Shown here one piece after another: positions 1 to 7,174 of a DNA stretch of 17,558 nt (position 1 is its first letter; each line of letters starts with the position of its first letter). The translations under genes and the position numbers were made by a program. The notes below the pieces were generated by a model. The model had not been told where the DNA came from. It searched no databases and saw only the letters and a program-made list of their open reading frames with translations. This DNA comes from JBDKGV01 sp039798005 (GTDB lineage Bacteria > Fibrobacterota > Fibrobacteria > UBA5070): NCBI GenBank assembly GCA_039798005.1, contig JBDKGV010000052.1, positions 1 to 17,558 of the forward strand. The letters are read 5' to 3'.

Positions 1-208
1 TGATGTCGGGAAGATACCAGTCGAGCAGGCCGATGGTCGGAAGGGTGGAGGTGCAGATCATCTCCAGGCATTCCATGCCGTCCTTGGCGGCCACGACATC
101 GTAACCCCATTTGCGCAGGATGGCATTTAGCATGACACGGGAAGTCTTGTCGTCCTCGGCCACCACGATGCGGATTCCAGTGTTCATGGTTTGGAAGAGT
201 TGTTTCAT
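1..208 (-). CDS. Response regulator, receiver domain (3' part missing at window edge)
   Basis: This is the N-terminal 69 codons of a CheY-like receiver; the rest lies left of the window. The acidic pair and preceding hydrophobic strand are seen in IRIVVAEDD (about residues 11-19). The phosphoacceptor Asp is in LLDWYLP near the cut end. The start is the ATG at 208, whose ATGA overlaps the cheB stop, with GGAG about 5 nt upstream on the coding strand. An in-frame ATG at 187 is a weaker alternative. The LLDW-x-x-P form around the Asp is common in receivers attached to output domains such as GGDEF, but the output part, if any, is not visible. As last gene of the chemotaxis unit it is probably a second target of CheA, which is inference. 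Confidence 0.85.
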   Translation of the reverse strand, partial: MKQLFQTMNTGIRIVVAEDDKTSRVMLNAILRKWGYDVVAAKDGMECLEMICTSTLPTIGLLDWYLPDI

Positions 209-1281
209 GGGCGCTCCATTCGGGCGGGGACGTTTTCAACGCACAGTTCCAAGGCTCTGGCGGCGATCGAGGGCAAGGGAAGGATCTCGGTGGCGGCCTC
301 GCGCTTCACGGCCTCGCCGGGCATTCCCCACACGACGGAGGTCTTTTCGTCCTGGGCGATGGTGTGGGCGCCGGCCTGCCGCATCTTCAGAAGGCCTGCG
401 GCTCCGTCCGACCCCATTCCGGTGAGGATGACCCCGACGGCGTTCTTGCCGGCGTATTCGGCGACGGAGCCGAAGAGTTCATCCACGGCAGGGCGCTGGA
501 AATGGATGCGCTCCCCTTGGTGCAACTCGACGAGATAGCGCGCACCGCTGCGGCGCAACACCATGTGGTGGTTCCCGGGGGCGATCAAGGCCACACCCGG
601 GATCACGGAATCGCCATGAACGGCTTCCCGGACCTCCATGCGGCAGATGCGGTCGAGCCGCAGGGCGAAGGATTGCGTGAACCCGGCCGGCATGTGCTGC
701 GTGATGAGCGTGGGAGGGCAGTTGGCAGGGAAGGCCATCAACACGTCTTCGATGGCGCGTGTTCCGCCCGTGGATGCTCCGATGGCCAGGATCCGGTTGG
801 TGGTCTGGAGCAGGGCTTTGGGCGCCGGGGCGACAGGCTGGGCCGGGCGGGGCAGGTCCAGGGAGCGTGCCTTGCCGAAATTGGCCCCTGCGGCGGCGCG
901 GATCTGCATGGCAAGGATCGGGATGATGTCGCCGACCGTGTAGGCCGCACCGGGCTTGCACAGGACGTCGATGGCACCGGCGTCCAACGCGTCCATGGCC
1001 ATCTCCCCGCCCTTGGGCGTGAGGGAGCTGAGCATGATGGTGCGCACGGGATGGTGCTGCATGATCTTGCGCAGGAAGGTGATGCCGTCCATGCGCGGCA
1101 TCTCGACATCCAAGGTCATGACATCGGGATTGAGCTGAAGGATCTTGTCCCGGGCGATGTAGGGGTCGGGAGCGGTGCCGACGACTTCGATCCCGGACTG
1201 CCGCCCGAGTTCCCGCGAAAGGACCTCCCGGACCACGGCGGAGTCATCCACGACCAGGACGCGGATGTTCTGGATGGCCAT
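205..1281 (-). CDS. cheB: CheB: chemotaxis protein-glutamate methylesterase/glutaminase
   Basis: The protein has 358 residues, normal for CheB. Its N-terminal receiver has VDD at 11-13, phosphoacceptor D58 in MTLDVEMPRMDG, and K109. A Pro/Ala-rich linker (about 140-160) joins it to the C-terminal esterase domain. The catalytic triad is visible as S170 in GASTGG, H196 in QHMPAG and D292 in TGMGSDGA. It removes methyl groups from receptor glutamates when phosphorylated by CheA, opposing CheR. The open frame extends 92 codons further upstream, but that part lies inside cheX. The ATG at 1281 is preferred because it begins at the receiver, shares one base with the cheX stop (TGATG), and has GGGGAG about 8 nt upstream. 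Confidence 0.96.
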   Translation of the reverse strand: MAIQNIRVLVVDDSAVVREVLSRELGRQSGIEVVGTAPDPYIARDKILQLNPDVMTLDVEMPRMDGITFLRKIMQHHPVRTIMLSSLTPKGGEMAMDALDAGAIDVLCKPGAAYTVGDIIPILAMQIRAAAGANFGKARSLDLPRPAQPVAPAPKALLQTTNRILAIGASTGGTRAIEDVLMAFPANCPPTLITQHMPAGFTQSFALRLDRICRMEVREAVHGDSVIPGVALIAPGNHHMVLRRSGARYLVELHQGERIHFQRPAVDELFGSVAEYAGKNAVGVILTGMGSDGAAGLLKMRQAGAHTIAQDEKTSVVWGMPGEAVKREAATEILPLPSIAARALELCVENVPARMERP

Positions 1282-1730
1282 CAGGCTTCTCCCCAGAAGA
1301 CGACGGGATGGCCTTCGACGGAAAGCCAAAGGCCGCGCGCCGCGGTGTGAGGGTTCCATTCGGAGGCGTCGAGGAGTTCGGGGATGCCCAGATGGAAGAC
1401 GGGGGCGGTGCCCCAGGCTTCGGTGAGGACGTTCCCGAGAATCATGTTCAACAGTTCCTTGAGCGCATCGGCGACGTGCATTCCGCTGGCCGGGTCGTCC
1501 TCGTCCAGACCCAGCATGTTGGAGGCGAGCGAGCGGACCATGTCGACATCCGCCCACACAAGGAGCGATCCGGACTGGTCATTGCCTTCAAAACGCAAGG
1601 TCGCTCCGATGGGTTGCCAGTCCGCGTCGGGTCGATCCGCCGGAGGGAGGTCGTCGGAGAAGAGGAAGGCGGCTTCCTCCATGATGCGTACGGTGACGTG
1701 GTTCAATGCATCGCGAAATACGGGATTCAT
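1281..1730 (-). CDS. cheX: CheX-type chemotaxis phosphatase
   Basis: This 149-residue protein belongs to the CheC/CheX/FliY phosphatase group. It has a single E-x-x-N signature, seen in ALKELLNMILGN in the middle of the protein. The flanking pattern is typical of CheX: an N-terminal helix with NPVFRDALNHV, a central LxF..GSLLVWAD strand, and a C-terminal LSVEGHPVVF. CheX removes phosphate from CheY-P and so ends the signal; no cheZ or cheC is visible here. The start is placed at the ATG at 1730, which overlaps the cheY stop as ATGA and has GGGGGA 6 nt upstream. An in-frame ATG at 1736 would add two residues. A short divergent CheC is the other option, but only one motif is present. Confidence 0.82.
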   Translation of the reverse strand: MNPVFRDALNHVTVRIMEEAAFLFSDDLPPADRPDADWQPIGATLRFEGNDQSGSLLVWADVDMVRSLASNMLGLDEDDPASGMHVADALKELLNMILGNVLTEAWGTAPVFHLGIPELLDASEWNPHTAARGLWLSVEGHPVVFWGEA

Positions 1731-2110
1731 TTCCATTCCCCCAGGGTCTTGTGGAGAAGGTCGCGGATGTCCTCCGGCTTGCAGGGCTTGCGCAGGTAGC
1801 CCGCGATCCCTTTGGCCATCAATTCCTTGATGCGGGTCTCGCTGCCTTCGGTGGAGATGACCGCAACGGGGATCTCGGAGAGTTCCGCGTCGGCCTTCAT
1901 GGCCGCCACCAGCTCCATGCCGCCCATGTTGGGCATGTTGATGTCGGTCAGGACCATGTCGACCCAGCGGCTGCGCAGGATCTCAAGGGCCTTGAGCCCG
2001 TCGGATGCCTGGATGATCTCATCCATGGGAAGCTTGGCCATGCTGAAAGCGCGGATCATCGCCATTCGGATGGTTTCACTGTCGTCGACAAGGAGTACGG
2101 TATAGGCCAT
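1727..2110 (-). CDS. cheY: CheY: single-domain chemotaxis response regulator
   Basis: This 127-residue stand-alone receiver has all the functional residues. D9/D10 bind metal, D56 in LTDINMPNMGG accepts phosphate from CheA, S86 fills the switch Thr/Ser position in AVISTEG, and K108 lies in RKP. The STEGSE segment after strand 4 and the YLRKP ending of strand 5 are typical of chemotaxis CheY rather than transcriptional regulators. GGAGGC lies 5 nt before the ATG. The gene is 36 bp downstream of cheD and overlaps cheX by 4 nt, so regulator and phosphatase are probably made together. It should carry the signal from CheA to the flagellar motor or another output; which one cannot be read here. Confidence 0.95.
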   Translation of the reverse strand: MAYTVLLVDDSETIRMAMIRAFSMAKLPMDEIIQASDGLKALEILRSRWVDMVLTDINMPNMGGMELVAAMKADAELSEIPVAVISTEGSETRIKELMAKGIAGYLRKPCKPEDIRDLLHKTLGEWK

Positions 2111-2146
2111 CAGCAGCCTCCAGACAAATGGCGGATGGAAAGGTTC

Positions 2147-2623
2147 TCAGAATTCATGGGCTTCTCCCCGTGAGGTGAACCAGCAGCGGCCGGTGCCTGT
2201 CTCCAGGTAGAGGGTGCGAGGTTGGGTGCCTTCGACATGCTCGGCGGCGATCATGACCGCGTTCTTCCAGAACAGCTTGCGGGCGATCACGACGTTGCGG
2301 CTGCCGATGTCGAAGCGGCTTTCGGTTTCGATGACGCGGGCACCGCCGGCCAGGATCACGCGCAGGCGTTCCTTGCTGGCTCCCATCCGGTAGGCCTCCT
2401 GGAAGAAGGCGGGAATGCCGGTGTCTCCGAACATGTACGGATTCTTGGCGGCCTTCTCCGGATCGAGGCTTGACAGGGGAAGCATGTAGTGCAGGATGCC
2501 ACCGACCTGGGCGACCGGATCGTAGATGGCCACGCCGATGCATGAACCCAGGGCATGGGTCACGAGCAGGTCCTCGGGGTCCCGGGAGATCTTCATCTCG
2601 GAAATGCCGATGGTGTGCCGCAT
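2147..2623 (-). CDS. cheD: CheD: receptor glutamine deamidase
   Basis: This 158-residue CheD converts specific receptor glutamines to methylatable glutamates. In CheC-containing systems it also pairs with CheC. The catalytic trio is intact: T22 and C28 in THALGSCIG, and H45 in GILHYMLP. Later conserved parts include the FGDTGIPAF loop, ILAGGARV and IGSRNV. An upstream extension of the frame (to 2923) lies inside cheR and has no CheD similarity. The ATG at 2623 shares one base with the cheR stop (TGATG) and has AAGGA about 9 nt upstream. The second CheD-like gene just beyond cheR lacks the cysteine, so this copy is the likely active enzyme. Confidence 0.94.
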   Translation of the reverse strand: MRHTIGISEMKISRDPEDLLVTHALGSCIGVAIYDPVAQVGGILHYMLPLSSLDPEKAAKNPYMFGDTGIPAFFQEAYRMGASKERLRVILAGGARVIETESRFDIGSRNVVIARKLFWKNAVMIAAEHVEGTQPRTLYLETGTGRCWFTSRGEAHEF

Positions 2624-3429
2624 CAGGCCGGTTCCTTGCGATAGACCGACGGCTGGACCGAACGCAGGCCGGCCCGCACGCCGTTGAGGCTTTCGGAGGT
2701 GCCGACGAAGAGGTACCCTCCGGAGGGAAGGAGCCTTTCGGCCTCTTGGACGAATTTCTGACGACCGGCCATGTCGAAGTATATCATGACATTGCGGCAA
2801 AAGATGACATCGAATGGACCTTTCATCGCATAGGGAGCATGGGCGAGGTTCAGGCGCGCAAAGGAGAGTGGCGCACGCAGGGCGCGAGTGGCGCTCCACA
2901 CGCCGTCGTTTTCCACAAACCACTTGTGTGCAAGCTCGGTGGGAATCGAGGCGATCCTCTCCTGGGAGTATTCTCCGACCCGGCAGGAATTGAGGCAGCG
3001 CGTGGAGATGTCGCTGGCCAGGATCTTGAGATCATAATCCGATCCCAAGGCCTCCTGGAGCACCAAGGAAAGGTTGTAGGGCTCCTCGCCGGTCGATGCG
3101 GCAGCGCACCACACGCGCAGGGAACGCTTGCCGTGCGCCTTCCATCCCGTGACGATCTCCGTCAGGATGTCGAAGTGCTTGGGCTCGCGGAAGAACGAGG
3201 TGTGGTTGGTGGAGAGGACATCCAGAAGCTGGGTCATCTCCTCCCCGGTCTTGTCCATCTCCAGGAAGCGGAGGTATTCCTCGGGGGTCTCAAGGCTCAA
3301 GGCCCGCAATCGCTTGCCGATGCGCGCCTGCACCAATGCTTGGCGGCCTTCGCCCAAGGCCATGCCGGCCTGCTGATAGGCCAGGGTGCGGATGGATTCG
3401 TAGACGGCGGGAGTGAGTGCTGAATTCAT
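2623..3429 (-). CDS. cheR: CheR: chemotaxis protein-glutamate O-methyltransferase
   Basis: This 268-residue SAM-dependent methyltransferase has the two-part CheR fold. Its N-terminal helical domain (1-80) ends in STNHTSFFREPKHF. The SAM-binding core has LRVWCAAASTGEEPY (104-118), the acidic SAM contact in LASDIS (137-142), and FDVIFCRNVMIYFD (206-219). The C-terminus has LPSGGYLFVGTSESL. No TPR or other output extension is present. It adds methyl groups to receptor glutamates, the adaptation reaction reversed by CheB. The start overlaps the stop of the upstream cheD-like gene as ATGA, with only a weak GGA before it, so its translation is probably coupled. It lies between two CheD paralogs. 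Confidence 0.96.
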   Translation of the reverse strand: MNSALTPAVYESIRTLAYQQAGMALGEGRQALVQARIGKRLRALSLETPEEYLRFLEMDKTGEEMTQLLDVLSTNHTSFFREPKHFDILTEIVTGWKAHGKRSLRVWCAAASTGEEPYNLSLVLQEALGSDYDLKILASDISTRCLNSCRVGEYSQERIASIPTELAHKWFVENDGVWSATRALRAPLSFARLNLAHAPYAMKGPFDVIFCRNVMIYFDMAGRQKFVQEAERLLPSGGYLFVGTSESLNGVRAGLRSVQPSVYRKEPA

Positions 3430-3920
3430 TCGATCCAGTCCGTTTCTCGCAAGGAATGGACCTTGACGACGGCGACATGTCCGGTGCGGCTATCGAGCAC
3501 GATCTTGCGTCCTTTGCTGCCCCCGATGTCGTGGGAGACGATGGGAATGCCAAGACGATCGAGGATCATCCTGGCGGTTGCGGCATTCTCTTCGCCGCGG
3601 GTCTTGTCGGTGTCACGGAAGGCGCCTCCATAGATCTGGGCTTCGCAACTGATTCCGGGAGTCCATTTGCGAAGCAGGGAAACCAGGTGGGGAATGGCCA
3701 CATTGCCGTAGCGTGCGGTGGCCTGGGACGGGTCGCGGGTTGCGCTCTCCAGAAAATGGGCAAGGCCTGCCACCTTCCGGGAAGGCTCCCAAAGGCAGAC
3801 GGCGATGCCATCGCCCACGACGGTCAGAAGCGTGGTGCCGTCCTCGACCACCGCCAGTTCTCCGGGTCCCACAAGGACACCTTCGAGATCCTTGCCGTCG
3901 TTGCGTCTTTCCTGCGACAT
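3426..3920 (-). CDS. CheD-like protein lacking the catalytic cysteine
   Basis: This 164-residue CheD paralog aligns along its length with CheD, including NVAIPHLVSLL, YGGAF, GEENAA, LGIPIVSHDIGGSKGRK and a final TGHVAVVKV strand. At the active site, where active CheD has T-x-x-L-G-S-C, this protein has V35-G36-D37-G38. The nucleophile is therefore Gly38, and the Thr position is L32 with T33 beside it. H55 keeps its 17-residue distance from the nucleophile position. Known CheD deamidation requires the Cys, so this copy is probably not an enzyme. A binding role, towards a receptor, CheX or the other CheD, is inference. GAGAGG lies about 9 nt before the ATG. The gene follows a long stem-loop and overlaps cheR by 4 nt. 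Confidence 0.85.
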   Translation of the reverse strand: MSQERRNDGKDLEGVLVGPGELAVVEDGTTLLTVVGDGIAVCLWEPSRKVAGLAHFLESATRDPSQATARYGNVAIPHLVSLLRKWTPGISCEAQIYGGAFRDTDKTRGEENAATARMILDRLGIPIVSHDIGGSKGRKIVLDSRTGHVAVVKVHSLRETDWIE

Positions 3921-3960
3921 GGCTCAGAGCCTCTCAACGCGTGCATGTGAAAAGTGAAAG

Positions 3961-4020
3961 CCGATGCCGGCATCCCCCGTGGCAGGCCACAAGAGGCTGT
4001 CCGGGGAATGCCGACATCGG
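3961..4020 (-). terminator. Long RNA stem-loop between mcp and cheD-like gene
   Basis: The arms 3961-3978 and 4003-4020 form an 18-bp uninterrupted stem in minus-strand RNA, counting two G-U pairs; the loop is 24 nt. On the plus strand the two wobble positions would be A-C mismatches, so the structure suits the chemotaxis transcript only. The downstream side on that strand reads CTTTCACTTTTC, moderately U-rich and not a classical U-run. It starts 14 nt after the receptor stop codon and ends 40 nt before the cheD-like start. It may be a partial terminator, an RNase-processing stem or a 3'-end stabiliser for the cheA-cheW-mcp part. Confidence 0.7.
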
Positions 4021-4033
4021 AAGGAGGATCAGA

Positions 4034-6538
4034 TCAGAATTCCTTCAGGATGTCTTCGTCCATCGGGATGATCTCGTTGGGAGAGACCAGTCGCGGCTTG
4101 CGGGCGGCATCGCCACCGCGCAGTCCGGGCAGGGCCTTGGAAGGCTTGCTCGCGACGGTCGCCATCCGGGTGTTGCCGCGCCCGATCTGGAACTGGGCGA
4201 CCATGGCCTGGAGCTCCGCCGCTTGGCTCGACAGCTCCTCGGAGGCGCTGGCGCTTTCCTCGGCGTTGGCGGCATTCTGCTGGGTCACCTTGTCCATCTG
4301 GCTGACGGCGTCATTCACCTGCTTGATGCCTGCAGCCTGTTCCTTGGAGGCCACGGCGATCTCGGCGATCAGGTCGTTGACCTTCTTGGAGCTGCCGGCG
4401 ATCTTCTCGAACGAGCTTGAGACCTCGGTGGCGATCTTCACGCCGTCGTCGGCGTTGCGCACCGATTCTCCGATCATGTCGGCGGTGTTCTTGGCGGCCT
4501 GCGCACTGCGCTGAGCCAAGTTGCGCACCTCCTCGGCGACCACGGCAAATCCCCGTCCCGCTTCGCCGGCACGGGCCGCTTCCACGGCTGCGTTCAAGGC
4601 AAGCAAGTTGGTCTGCATGGCGATCTCGTCGATGGTCTTCACGATCTTGGCGGTCTGGTCGGACGATTCCTTGATCTTCTGGATGGAGCTGCTCATGCGG
4701 GTCATGGCGTCGGTGCCGACCTTCGCGTTCTGATCGGCCTCCCCGGCCAGGTTCTTGGCCTGGTTGGCGTTCTCCGCGTTCTGGCGCGTCATGGAGGACA
4801 TCTCCTCAAGTGATGCCGAGACCTCTTCCAGGGAGCTTGCCTGCTCATTGGCACCTTGGGCCAGGTTCTGGCTGCCCGAGGAGATCTGACCCGAAGCCGA
4901 GGCGACTTGGGAGGTGGAGTCGCTGACTTGGGCAAGGGCCTGATCAAGGTTTTCCACGGCCAAGTTGAGGGAGTTCTTGATCTTGGCGAGATCGCCCTTG
5001 TAACTGCCCTGCATGCGCACGGTGAGGTCGCGTGCAGCGACCTTCTCCAGCACCGAGGAGGCTTCGTTCACGGGTCCGATGACGGCATCCAGGGTGTCGT
5101 TGACGCCTTGGACGATCTTGCGGAAATCACCGGAATGCTTGGATGCGTCGGCACGGGTGGAAAGGCGGCCGTCCAAGGCTGCCTGGACCAGCATGTCCGC
5201 GTCCTTGACCAGCGAGTTGACGGCATCGATGCAGACGTTGAGGTTGTTCTTGATCTGGTTGAAGTCACCGTTGTATGAGTCGGTGATCTTGGCGGGGATA
5301 TTGCCCTGCGAGATCTGCTCCACGTAACGGGCTGCGACGTTGAGAGGGCCGATGACCGAATCGAGGGTATCATTGACGCCTTGGACGATCTTCCGGAAGT
5401 CGCCGGCGTGCTTGGATGCGTCGGCGCGAGTGGAAAGCTTGCCTTCCACTGCGGCCCTGGAGAGCATGGCGGCATCCGTAACCAGTGAACTGACGGCATC
5501 GATGCAGACGTTGAGGTTGTTCTTGATCTGGTTGAAATCGCCGTTGTAGGAGTCGGTGATCTTGGCAGGGATGTTTCCCTTGGAGATGTCGTCGACATAG
5601 CGAGCCGCGACATTGAGAGGCCCGATTACGGAATCCAATGTGTCATTGACGCCTTGGACGATCTTGCGGTAGTCCCCTTGGTGCTTGGTGGCATCGGCAC
5701 GGGTGGCAAGCTTGCCTTCCTTGGCCGCGACGGCCAAAAGGTTGGCGTCGCTTGTCATGCGCTGGATGGCTTCGACCATCTGCTTCATGGCATTGAGCAA
5801 CGCACCGGTCTCATCAGTGGAGTTCACCACGATGTCCACATTGGTTTCGCCGCGTGCGACCTTCTCGGAGATTTCGATGCACTGGCCGATCGGCTTCACG
5901 ATGCTGCGGGTCAGGACCCAGGCGATGAAGATGCCAAACAGGACAAGGGCGGAGATCACCAGGATCAGGATGCGCTCCAGGGAGGCGGCAGCGGCAGCGG
6001 CATCGGCACCGTCCTTGGTGGCCAACTCGCTTTGAAACTCAATGAAGGCGGTCACGGCCTTCAGGTACTTGCTCTGAGCCTCGCGGTAGCTGCCAAAGAG
6101 CAAGGCTGCGGCCTCGGCATCGCGGTTGGCCTTGGCCATGGCGCGCAGGGTGTCCTGGCCGCTACGGATTTCGGAACGGAAGGCGAGGGCCTCTTCCAGT
6201 TTCTTGATGCCTTCCGGGCTCTTGACCGACTCCTTGAGGGAGTCGATGGCAGCGTCAAATTCTTTGCGGATTTCCGGAATGCGCTCGTCTTCCTTGACGA
6301 TGAAGGCGACATCATTGGAGATGACCTCGTTGCGCAGGATGCGGGCGATTGCATTGACTCCGTCGATCCACGCATTGGCTTGGCGGGTCTTGACCATACG
6401 GTCATTGACCACGATGTCAATGGACTTGTCCAAGGCGGCGACGTTGATGATGGCGTAGGTGCCGACAGCGGCGAGGGCCGACAGAATCAAGCCAAAGCTC
6501 AATCCCAGTCGCAGTCCAATCTTCATGTTCTTCAGCAT
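4034..6538 (-). CDS. Methyl-accepting chemotaxis protein with tandem 91-residue repeats
   Basis: This is an 834-residue transmembrane receptor. TM1 is about residues 9-31. A helical sensing region of four-helix-bundle type spans about 35-185, and TM2 is 190-209. The first HAMP domain (about 210-262) begins RSIVKPIG. Three tandem 91-residue units follow (271-361, 362-452, 453-543), each with TRADAxKHxGD and KIVQGVNDTLD, and resemble chained HAMP-like modules. The signalling domain (about 544-780) carries the conserved hairpin tip at about 635-670, containing EIAMQTNLLALNAA and EAGRGFAVVAEEV. The protein ends DEDILKEF, with no NWETF-type CheR/CheB docking pentapeptide. AGGAG lies 8 nt before the ATG. 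It is 42 bp downstream of cheW and probably supplies input to this CheA. The ligand cannot be inferred. Confidence 0.95.
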   Translation of the reverse strand: MLKNMKIGLRLGLSFGLILSALAAVGTYAIINVAALDKSIDIVVNDRMVKTRQANAWIDGVNAIARILRNEVISNDVAFIVKEDERIPEIRKEFDAAIDSLKESVKSPEGIKKLEEALAFRSEIRSGQDTLRAMAKANRDAEAAALLFGSYREAQSKYLKAVTAFIEFQSELATKDGADAAAAAASLERILILVISALVLFGIFIAWVLTRSIVKPIGQCIEISEKVARGETNVDIVVNSTDETGALLNAMKQMVEAIQRMTSDANLLAVAAKEGKLATRADATKHQGDYRKIVQGVNDTLDSVIGPLNVAARYVDDISKGNIPAKITDSYNGDFNQIKNNLNVCIDAVSSLVTDAAMLSRAAVEGKLSTRADASKHAGDFRKIVQGVNDTLDSVIGPLNVAARYVEQISQGNIPAKITDSYNGDFNQIKNNLNVCIDAVNSLVKDADMLVQAALDGRLSTRADASKHSGDFRKIVQGVNDTLDAVIGPVNEASSVLEKVAARDLTVRMQGSYKGDLAKIKNSLNLAVENLDQALAQVSDSTSQVASASGQISSGSQNLAQGANEQASSLEEVSASLEEMSSMTRQNAENANQAKNLAGEADQNAKVGTDAMTRMSSSIQKIKESSDQTAKIVKTIDEIAMQTNLLALNAAVEAARAGEAGRGFAVVAEEVRNLAQRSAQAAKNTADMIGESVRNADDGVKIATEVSSSFEKIAGSSKKVNDLIAEIAVASKEQAAGIKQVNDAVSQMDKVTQQNAANAEESASASEELSSQAAELQAMVAQFQIGRGNTRMATVASKPSKALPGLRGGDAARKPRLVSPNEIIPMDEDILKEF
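5072..5728 (-). repeat. Tandem 273-bp repeats inside the receptor gene
   Basis: About 2.4 in-frame copies lie at 5456-5728, 5183-5455 and a partial third at 5072-5182. The KIVQGVNDTLD codons recur at exactly 273-bp spacing (for example GACGCC at 5102, 5375 and 5648 on the plus strand). The first two copies encode almost the same protein but differ at many synonymous positions, so the repetition is old or the protein is under selection. The second half of the third unit has diverged (GSYKGDLAKIKN in place of DSYNGDFNQIKN). Confidence 0.9.
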
Positions 6539-6580
6539 GGTGGGTTCTCCTAGTTTCGCGGGTTTGGTGAGGAAGTATGT

Positions 6581-7081
6581 TCAGGCAGAGACGGAGGCAA
6601 TGTGCTGGATTTCCTGGATCGAGAGCACCTTGTCGATGTCCAGCAGGATCTTGACGGTCTGCCCGATCTTCCCGATGCCCAGAATGAATTCGGTGTCGAT
6701 GCTGGCCCCGAAGGCCGGGGCATCCTCGATGCTGGCCTCGGGGATGTCCAGGACCTCGCGCACCTCGTCGATGATCACGCCCATGATCATGAGGTGGTCG
6801 TCGGAGCGGATCTGCACGACGATGATGCAGGTGCGCTCGGTGTCCTCCAGCGCGTCCAGGTCGAACTTGCGGCGCAGGTCCACGACCGGGATCACCTTGC
6901 CACGCAGGTTGATGACGCCGCGCACATACTCGGGCGTGCGCGGAATGCGGGTGATGGCCTGCATCTGGATGATCTCCTGGACCTTCAGGATCTCCAGGCC
7001 GTATTCCTCGGCCGCCAGCTTGAAGGTCAGGTATTTCCCTGCCTTGCTGCGCGTCTCGGTGGGGCTCACTGTTGCTTCCAT
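6581..7081 (-). CDS. cheW: CheW: receptor-kinase coupling protein
   Basis: This 166-residue protein is a single CheW (SH3-like double barrel) domain that bridges receptors and CheA in the array. Typical elements are YLTFKLAAEEYGLEILKVQEI near the start, then PRTPEYVRGVINLRGKVIPVVDLR with the conserved NLRG turn, TCIIVVQI, and a late FILGIGKIG segment. The C-terminus is the usual hydrophobic LLDIDKVL helix region. The start is the ATG at 7081 with AGGAGAG about 6 nt upstream. It lies 93 bp after cheA and 42 bp before the receptor gene. It is the only stand-alone CheW in the window. Confidence 0.96.
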   Translation of the reverse strand: MEATVSPTETRSKAGKYLTFKLAAEEYGLEILKVQEIIQMQAITRIPRTPEYVRGVINLRGKVIPVVDLRRKFDLDALEDTERTCIIVVQIRSDDHLMIMGVIIDEVREVLDIPEASIEDAPAFGASIDTEFILGIGKIGQTVKILLDIDKVLSIQEIQHIASVSA

Positions 7082-7174
7082 GGCTCTCTCCTGTTTGATG
7101 GCGTCGTTGCGGTGTTCGAGGTGACGAGGTTGGAGGGCCGGGGAGGTGCGTTGGCCCGGTTCATGGTACGGGTC

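Noticed and set aside
1282..1557. N-terminal extension of CheB
   Set aside because: The extra 92 codons overlap cheX in another frame, while the receiver domain starts at the ATG at 1281 with a ribosome site.
2624..2923. N-terminal extension of CheD
   Set aside because: The added 100 codons lie within cheR, are Arg/Pro-rich, and do not match CheD.
7058..7160. Short open frame of about 32 codons between cheA and cheW (minus strand)
   Set aside because: It has no ribosome site, low-complexity composition, and runs into cheW in another frame.
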